Assembly (NCBI GenBank): GCA_023413645.1
Contig: JAEZPN010000028.1
Coordinates: forward strand, 1 to 26,653
DNA: 26,653 nucleotides
Direction of reading: 5' to 3'
Source of the DNA: Bacteroidota bacterium
GTDB lineage: Bacteria > Bacteroidota > Bacteroidia > Bacteroidales > Rikenellaceae
Shown: in pieces, positions 21,397-26,653 of the stretch
Layout of the letters: the number at the start of each line of letters is the position of its first letter
Numbering within the stretch: the first letter of the stretch is position 1
The notes under the pieces: generated by a model
Told to the model about the DNA's origin: nothing
Seen by the model: the letters and a program-made list of their open reading frames with translations, nothing else
The model's database searches: none
Translations under genes and position numbers: made by a program

Positions 21397-22713
21397 TTAC
21401 TCGTAGCTCTGATCCTGATAATCGAGGATAGTACCCTGGAATGTACCCACGATGCGGTTACCATTGTCATCAGTGCTATCAATCTCGAAAGTATAGTCGT
21501 TAGAGGCGTTCTTTGTTACCTTTACAGTACCAGATGTCATAGGTGCAGCCTGCGACATATCAACCTGACTCTGTACGCACCATAGATACCATGCGTGCAA
21601 CTGGAGGCTATCATCACGAAGACGACCTACAGGGATAGTGTAAGCATAGTCCGTTGTATTCTCGTCGTGGAATTTGTACTCACCAACAATGCCGTCGAGG
21701 TTCTCGTAGCCACCGAGCTCCTTGGGTACGATAAGGTCGAAAATGATGTAGGCACCATTGTAGGGGTTAGTCTCAGCAACCATGTCGATAAACCATACAT
21801 CATAGCCGGTGCCGAGGTGGTCACCACGGTAGCGTGCGTTGATACGGCCATTTGTAACATCGATGATAATATCCTCGGTGTACTGGCTTACGGGGCATAC
21901 ATCAGCGTAAGTGTTCTGGATGTAGTCCTCCATAACTGTTGAGCCATGGTACTCGATGTGGTGAACAGAGCCATCGAAGAATGTCACATCTGCGATGATG
22001 CTATCCTCAGTAACTACGACTGTTGCATCAGTGAATGCTGTAGTTGCGTCGCTTGGAGTGTAGAGGTAGCTATTATCTCTATATCCGTCGATAGTGCCAG
22101 GATCACCAGAGCGTGTGTGGTCCAACTTGTATGTACCTACGGGCACGCGGTGTGTTGAGTTGAACGATGAAGCGGTGTCAGAGTAGAGGTCGAAACGATA
22201 CTCTGTAGCGCCATACTGCTTCGACTGGTAGTGGTCAGCACGCATATCGCCAAGGATGATGAAGTAGTTGAAGCCCTTAGTGTTGATATACTTGCCCCAG
22301 TATGTACCACCGAGGTGTGTAGCGTTGAAGGTCACATCAGCATGCTTCATACCCTTCTGCTTAACCATAACCTGGAAGCTATACTCGCCATACGACACCT
22401 TGATGGTCGCGCTACGCTCCTCCTCGCCATCGTATGCAGCCACGTTGAAGGTAACCTTACCCTCCTGGGTGCTTGTAAGGTTCTCAATCCATGCTACAGC
22501 TGTTGCAGCCTCCGCTACGTTAGCACGTGTTGCGTCGAGCTTCTCGAACTCATAGGTGATAACACCCTCGCCACCTGCAGCCTCGAAGTTCATAACGGAC
22601 TGCGATGTGAGCTTAATCTTGAGATTCGCGTCAATCTGTGATGCGGGTTCGTTAGGCTCGCACGACACAAATAGGAGTGCCGCAAGAGCAATCAAAGAGA
22701 ATAATTTTTTCAT
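21397..22713 (-). CDS. BACON surface lipoprotein, modules BACON-A-B (438 aa), operon gene 3
   Basis: The leader is MKKLFSLIALAALLFVSC (lipid Cys 18), then EPNEPASQID. The BACON domain (~33-118) has FEAAGGEGVITYEF, ATAVAWIENL, ERSATIKVSYGE and FQVMVKQKG. Module A follows (~123-262: LGGTYWGKYINTKGFNYFII, YRFDLYSD, VPVGTYKLDH, VHHIEYHGS). Module B (~278-438) has RYRGDHLGTGYDVWFIDMVA, LHAWYLWC, APMTSGTVKV and STDDNGNRIVGTFQG. The A module departs from the usual YYGT and the B module from SWY, so this copy is among the more diverged. The gene is 32 bases from both neighbours, clearly in one operon. Its product is predicted to be surface-anchored; its ligand is unknown. Confidence 0.85.
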   Translation of the reverse strand: MKKLFSLIALAALLFVSCEPNEPASQIDANLKIKLTSQSVMNFEAAGGEGVITYEFEKLDATRANVAEAATAVAWIENLTSTQEGKVTFNVAAYDGEEERSATIKVSYGEYSFQVMVKQKGMKHADVTFNATHLGGTYWGKYINTKGFNYFIILGDMRADHYQSKQYGATEYRFDLYSDTASSFNSTHRVPVGTYKLDHTRSGDPGTIDGYRDNSYLYTPSDATTAFTDATVVVTEDSIIADVTFFDGSVHHIEYHGSTVMEDYIQNTYADVCPVSQYTEDIIIDVTNGRINARYRGDHLGTGYDVWFIDMVAETNPYNGAYIIFDLIVPKELGGYENLDGIVGEYKFHDENTTDYAYTIPVGRLRDDSLQLHAWYLWCVQSQVDMSQAAPMTSGTVKVTKNASNDYTFEIDSTDDNGNRIVGTFQGTILDYQDQSYE

Positions 22714-22745
22714 TTTTGCATTTGTAGTTTTATAGGTTATACATC

Positions 22746-24428
22746 TTATTTCTTATAGTCGAAACCAACCGATGAGCCAAAGTCGCACATCGCAGTTGTC
22801 ACAACCTCATACTTGCCATTATAATCCTCGTTTGCAGCAGAAAGAATGGCAATTAGGCTGAAGTTCTCCTTCTTCCATGTGTTAGCAGCGAAGAGGTCGA
22901 ACTCCAAGACGCGACTCATAGTAGTACCCGCCTCAACATAGCCAAAGTCAATTCCCGAGATGTCGCTCGACGATACTCCCGTAGGGGCATCACGCATCAC
23001 GCTGTTGTGTATGTGCATCCAGCTAGCTGTAGCAGCAGTCTGAGTAGCATTAATGTTATTCTCGAGCACCCACAACGATAATTTGTAGTTCTGCGACACC
23101 GAAGACTTCACCGAGACGCTAACGACAATCTTGTCGTCCTCAATCTTTGCTGCGTAGGCGATAGATGCCGCGGGGTTCTCCACCCAGAGGTCGTCGATAC
23201 GCTGCTCGAGGTTGTACTTACCAGTGTAGTTGAAGCAGTAGTTAGTAGTAAAACTTGGGTAGCCCGTGAGCTTATCGCCCGTAGAGCATACGCCAACGTA
23301 GTAGTTCCAGAGTGTGCGTGCTGCAGAAGAGTAGCATATCTCATTCGAACTAAACGTATATGCATAGACCACATTGAACTTATCCTTATACTCTGCCTTC
23401 TCCTGCGTGTCGTGGATAGCCTGCTTCACACCTGGGCAGTATGAGCAACCGAGACCCGTATGGTCAACAATAAGCATGCGCTGGTTGAAGTCATAGCTAT
23501 CGGGAGCAGCATCCACGGGGAAATCGGGAGCATACGCAGGTGTTACAGCCACGCTGCAAATCTTCGACTTGATGCCGTTGTACTTGGCGTAGAACGACAT
23601 ATCGCCACTCTCGGTTGGGGTATAGGGGTTAGAGACCTCAACATTTGTGTAGTTGGCATGGATTGTAGCATCAGCCGTAACATCCTCCTCATCGTAGATT
23701 ACGGTGAAGGCAACAGCCTCGCCACTCTTAACCACCGACTTATCTACTTTGAGCGTAACCTCGTTGCTTGCCGCCGCCTGGTCTACGAATACGGTGAGCT
23801 CCGAGCCTTTGTAGCTAAGCGTAATCCTTGTGCTACGCTGCTTAGTCTCGGTATTGCGACCCACGGTGAAGTTCACCGCCTCGGCGGTAACCTCATTGAT
23901 GCACACCCAATCTGCATCGACATCTGCCGAAGGCTGAGCATTTATCTCGTCTGCATCCTCAATGGTGTATGAGATAGTGCCATCGCCACCCTTCGCCGCG
24001 AATGACATCTTGCGATCTGAGATGATGCTAAACTTCACATCGTCGCTGACCTCAGCACACGCCTGCACAATACCCAAAGTGATGCTCTCCTCGCCATAGG
24101 CAAGCGTTACCATACCTACACGCTGCTCGGCACTATTGTTTACATCAACATAGAACGTAACCGTTGCCTCGTCGATAGCAATATCACCAATCCAGTCCTG
24201 GACTGTTGTAACCTCGAGTGCGAGGCCCTCAACGGGCTCAGTGATGGTGTAGCTTACCTCTACATCACCACCCTCGGCATCCATCGAGATAATTCCCTCA
24301 ACATCTACAGTAAGATGTGGCACAGGAGTCTCGGAATCGGGATTTGGGTTCTCTATGCCCAGCTCTCCGCACGCAGCGAAGAGCATGGTCATAAGAGCGA
24401 ATAGTGTGTATAACCTATTTAATTTCAT
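22746..24428 (-). CDS. Two-BACON lipoprotein fused to an Omp28/thioredoxin-like domain (560 aa), operon gene 2
   Basis: The start is ATG 24428, giving MKLNRLYTLFALMTMLFAAC (lipid Cys 20); an ATG 15 bases upstream lies next to the preceding stop codon. BACON domains are at ~38-123 (MDAEGGDVEVSYTI, VQDWIGDI, QRVGMVTLAYGE) and ~132-218 (FAAKGGDGTISYTI, DADWVCIN, RSTRITLSYKG). An Ig-like segment spans 222-297. From ~313 comes an Omp28-like domain with thioredoxin features: LIVDHTGLGCSYCPG puts a CxxC at C328/C331, and YPSFTTNYCF supplies a cis-Pro-like position. The rest (SVSVKSSVSQNYKLSLWVLE, WMHIHNSVMRDAPTG) matches the C-terminal beta part of Omp28-family proteins. A thiol-disulfide or peptide-handling role is plausible. 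It is translated 18 bases after the preceding gene. Confidence 0.85.
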   Translation of the reverse strand: MKLNRLYTLFALMTMLFAACGELGIENPNPDSETPVPHLTVDVEGIISMDAEGGDVEVSYTITEPVEGLALEVTTVQDWIGDIAIDEATVTFYVDVNNSAEQRVGMVTLAYGEESITLGIVQACAEVSDDVKFSIISDRKMSFAAKGGDGTISYTIEDADEINAQPSADVDADWVCINEVTAEAVNFTVGRNTETKQRSTRITLSYKGSELTVFVDQAAASNEVTLKVDKSVVKSGEAVAFTVIYDEEDVTADATIHANYTNVEVSNPYTPTESGDMSFYAKYNGIKSKICSVAVTPAYAPDFPVDAAPDSYDFNQRMLIVDHTGLGCSYCPGVKQAIHDTQEKAEYKDKFNVVYAYTFSSNEICYSSAARTLWNYYVGVCSTGDKLTGYPSFTTNYCFNYTGKYNLEQRIDDLWVENPAASIAYAAKIEDDKIVVSVSVKSSVSQNYKLSLWVLENNINATQTAATASWMHIHNSVMRDAPTGVSSSDISGIDFGYVEAGTTMSRVLEFDLFAANTWKKENFSLIAILSAANEDYNGKYEVVTTAMCDFGSSVGFDYKK

Positions 24429-24446
24429 TATCCTAACTAACATTAT

Positions 24447-25943
24447 TTAGTTCTCGGGTTGGTTGAGTTGATGGCCACCCATGTTTGTAAAGAATGAGTC
24501 ATAGCCAATCTCACCCACATAATGCATCTTAAGCACGTCGAGCGTAGCCGTGCGCATATCGACAAAGATATCGTACTTACCATCCTTGTGCTCAATAGTC
24601 ATAGAACCCTCCATGAGGGGCACCTCGCGACCGCGAATCTTAGCCTGACAGTAGTCGATATCGAAGCACCAACCTGTACCCTCAGTGTCGCCGATGTAGT
24701 AAGTACCCGCAGGGATTACATAGTTTTCAACAGTCTCATTACCCGCTGTGAAGTCGAGCGTAAGTACTACGTCGTTGGTGATAAGGTAGAGGATAAAGTT
24801 GTTGTATGAAGGCATATATGCACCCTGCACTCTATCCCAGATAGTAGGATAGCAACCATCGGGCATTACCCACACCTCGTAGTTATCATCGCTATATGTG
24901 AAGTAGATATCGTACTTCTGACCTGCCTCAGCCGCAACCTTAATCTCGTAGTTAGAGTCATCCTTAACCTCGAGCTTGATAGCGCCCTCCACAGCATAAG
25001 CCTCAGGCGATGCTACGCCAAGAGTGCCAGCCTCACCGCCATTGCAGCGAACAACAAACGACATATCCTCGACGAACTTGATGCCCTTAACAGAGTAATA
25101 CTTTCCATCAACCTTGAGCTCTACATCCGCCACACAGTTATTACCCTCGAATGTGCCAAAGATAGACCAGCGCTTCTCGCCTGGTTTGATGGGCACCTCC
25201 GCATCTGCGGGGTTTGTACCCTCAGTCATGATGTAGTAGCTCTTGAGGTCTGCGCTGAGGTAGATATCGTATGTACCAGCCTCTGTAACGCTCACGTTGC
25301 TACCCCATGACTTAGCCTCGTACACGAAGTTGGGGTTAGAAACCTGACCATTACCGCCATAACTCTTCTCACTGCCGTTATAGATAAAGTTAAAGTTGTC
25401 GCTTGCTGCAAGCTCGAAGCCCTTAACCACAAAGAAGTCACCCTCCTCGGTCATTGGTGCGGCATCCTTCTTTACCCAGTCGTTCATTGTGCCGTTGATA
25501 GCCCAACCCTTAACAAACTCAGGATTCTCGATAGGCTCGTCACCATTTTCGGCGCCAGCCTGCTTAATAGTAACAACGAATGAAAGTGTTTTAATTGATG
25601 CAGTGATAGTAGTCTGGCGAGGCTCCTCACTCTCGTTCTCAGCGACAGTGAAAGTGAATGAGCCAGCATATGCCTCAACCTCGCTTGCTACCTCAACCCA
25701 ATCCGCGTCACATGCGATATTGAGGGTCTTGACACCAGCAGTTGGGCGCTCATAGTCGTTGATCTTGTCTGTGTAGTCGTACACGAAGACGATAGTACCA
25801 TCGCCACCCTCGGCAGAAAACTCCATTGTAGTCTCAGACTGAAGTTCCAATGATGGCTGACCGGGCTGCTCAACAGGTTTATCTACGTCACATGCAATAA
25901 AAAGCATGGGTAGAGCCAACAGTGCATATAATAACTTTTTCAT
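24447..25943 (-). CDS. BACON lipoprotein with SusE/SusF-like domains (498 aa), operon gene 1
   Basis: The leader MKKLLYALLALPMLFIAC (lipid Cys 18) is followed by DVDKPVEQPGQ and a BACON domain at ~31-129 (FSAEGGDGTIVFVYDYTD, CDADWVEV, RQTTITASI, FVVTIKQAG). Residues ~145-240 resemble the starch-binding beta domains of SusE/SusF: WAINGTMNDW, then a strand pair with FNFIYNGSEKSYGG and a closing YDIYLSADLKSYYIM. A second, more diverged copy is at ~258-360 (WSIFGTFEGN, YDIYFTYSDDNYEVWVMPDG). The last part (~372-490) is a C-type beta module ending GGHQLNQPEN. It probably binds a glycan on the cell surface; the substrate cannot be read from sequence. It starts 35 bases after the S9 peptidase stop codon with no promoter box between, so the operon may begin further upstream. 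Confidence 0.8.
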   Translation of the reverse strand: MKKLLYALLALPMLFIACDVDKPVEQPGQPSLELQSETTMEFSAEGGDGTIVFVYDYTDKINDYERPTAGVKTLNIACDADWVEVASEVEAYAGSFTFTVAENESEEPRQTTITASIKTLSFVVTIKQAGAENGDEPIENPEFVKGWAINGTMNDWVKKDAAPMTEEGDFFVVKGFELAASDNFNFIYNGSEKSYGGNGQVSNPNFVYEAKSWGSNVSVTEAGTYDIYLSADLKSYYIMTEGTNPADAEVPIKPGEKRWSIFGTFEGNNCVADVELKVDGKYYSVKGIKFVEDMSFVVRCNGGEAGTLGVASPEAYAVEGAIKLEVKDDSNYEIKVAAEAGQKYDIYFTYSDDNYEVWVMPDGCYPTIWDRVQGAYMPSYNNFILYLITNDVVLTLDFTAGNETVENYVIPAGTYYIGDTEGTGWCFDIDYCQAKIRGREVPLMEGSMTIEHKDGKYDIFVDMRTATLDVLKMHYVGEIGYDSFFTNMGGHQLNQPEN

Positions 25944-25978
25944 TATAGTCGTGTTTTAAGTTTTAGTGTATAAAAGAA

Positions 25979-26653
25979 TTACTCCTCAACCTTGAGGTAC
26001 TTGTCCAACCAGCTGAAGAACTCGCGGTTCCAAACTACGCTGTTCTGGGGCTGGAATACCTGGTGTGCCTCGTTCTCGAACGATACCAAGCGAGCATCGA
26101 TGCCCTGAACACGCGCTGCGGTGAATGCCTCGAGTGACTGACTATAAGGAATACGGTAGTCCTTCTCGCCTGTGATAATCATGATGGGGCTATCCCAGTT
26201 TGCCACCTTCTTGTGGGGAGAGTTAGCGTATGAGCGCATTGCTGTAGCGTTGTCCTTCTCCCAGTATGCGCCACCGTAGTCATTAGTCACGAAGAAGAGC
26301 TCCTCGGTGTGACCATACATAGACTCGAAGTTGAAGATACCACAGTGTGCGATGAATGCCTTGAAGCGACCCTCGTGTACACCTGCGAGGTAGTATGTAG
26401 AATAACCGCCATAAGATGCACCTACGCAACCACGGTGATCCTTATCCACCCAAGGCTCCTTAGATACCTCGTCGATAGCAGCAAGATAGTCCTTGATGTT
26501 CTGACCCGAGTAGTCGCCCGAAATCTGGTCTGTCCACTCCTGACCGAATGAGGGACAACCACGGCGGTTAGGTGCTACGATAACATAGCCCTGAGCTGCC
26601 ATAAGCTGGAAGTTCCAACGGTAGCTCCAGAACTGCGATACGGTGCTCTGAGG
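25979..26653 (-). CDS. S9 family (prolyl oligopeptidase/DPP-type) serine peptidase, partial at window edge
   Basis: The last 224 residues of an alpha/beta-hydrolase peptidase, open at the right edge; the frame continues upstream of the first in-window Met as WSYRWNFQL. The catalytic triad is complete: Ser in GASYGGYS (about 26410), Asp in ITGEKDYRIPYSQ, and His in FENEAHQVFQP. NRRGCPSFGQEW near the beginning and SVVWNREFFSWLDKYLK at the end are typical of S9 peptidases that remove dipeptides from peptide N-termini. The N-terminal beta-propeller must lie beyond the window. Genes of this family act on exported peptides in the periplasm. It is the first visible gene of the unit that continues into the four lipoproteins. 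Confidence 0.95.
   Translation of the reverse strand, partial: PQSTVSQFWSYRWNFQLMAAQGYVIVAPNRRGCPSFGQEWTDQISGDYSGQNIKDYLAAIDEVSKEPWVDKDHRGCVGASYGGYSTYYLAGVHEGRFKAFIAHCGIFNFESMYGHTEELFFVTNDYGGAYWEKDNATAMRSYANSPHKKVANWDSPIMIITGEKDYRIPYSQSLEAFTAARVQGIDARLVSFENEAHQVFQPQNSVVWNREFFSWLDKYLKVEE

Noticed and set aside
10629..25943. A classic polysaccharide utilisation locus
   Set aside because: No SusC/SusD pair, glycoside hydrolase or hybrid two-component regulator is present in the window; only a SusE/F-like lipoprotein is seen.

Overview
The window comes from a member of the Bacteroidota, most likely the order Bacteroidales. The evidence is promoters of the TTTG-N20-TAnnTTTG type, a large set of BACON-domain lipoproteins, an Omp28-type protein, a SusE/SusF-like lipoprotein and a gut-type S9 peptidase. 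I cannot resolve the genus. No plasmid or phage replication genes are visible. Both ends cut through genes: lspA on the left and an S9 peptidase on the right.

Left part (1-5250). lspA (minus strand) is divergent from a tRNA-Leu(CAG). The 3' end of this tRNA, together with its terminator, is copied twice more downstream at about 1 kb and 2 kb. The copies bracket a cloverleaf-like inverted repeat and an AT-rich secreted protein of unknown function. From 2178 to 3600 there are 15 copies of a 20-bp palindrome, GGGTTACAAAAATGTAACCC and variants, in a mosaic of duplicated blocks. One small gene lies among them and encodes a solitary HTH protein resembling the C-terminal part of Bacteroidales HicB antitoxins. 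A two-TM protein and a secreted protein of unknown function follow. The HTH gene and the secreted-protein gene share a ~41-bp upstream sequence.

Centre (5286-10560). obgE is a complete housekeeping gene. It is followed by the first BACON lipoprotein (6468-7664). Its end abuts a ~2.9-kb block that begins with the C-terminal end of a HAD phosphatase and ends with the C-terminal end of a complex I/group-4 hydrogenase NuoB-like subunit on the opposite strand. Between these two remnants lies an AT-rich three-gene operon of secreted proteins behind a good promoter and a ~300-nt structured leader RNA. The third protein has a DnaJ-type four-CxxC zinc module.

Right part (10562-25978). Nine more lipoproteins follow. 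Five are on the plus strand (10629-19807), mostly with their own promoters and terminators. Four are on the minus strand (25943-20099), forming a tight operon downstream of the S9 peptidase. The two arrays converge at 19808-20098, which holds terminators for both strands and a REP-like inverted repeat. All ten lipoproteins, counting the one at 6468, share a short lipobox leader with Cys at residue 18 or 20 and an acidic/proline-rich segment after it, as expected for surface-exported Bacteroidota lipoproteins. They are built from a small set of modules: BACON, Fn3-like, a recurring unrecognised ~130-residue module A (YYGT..Y....NYYI.LSD.G...GTYY..D.Y), a second unrecognised module B (GDYY..G..NW...SWY...AP.VDGT...DD.G..I.G), a looser related module C, an Omp28/thioredoxin-like domain and SusE/F-like domains.

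My reading is that this is a surface-lipoprotein diversification locus. Duplication and module shuffling have built a family that may bind glycans or mucus or act in the peptide/glycan-using envelope machinery next to the S9 peptidase. The binding roles are inferred from the domain families and are not shown directly.
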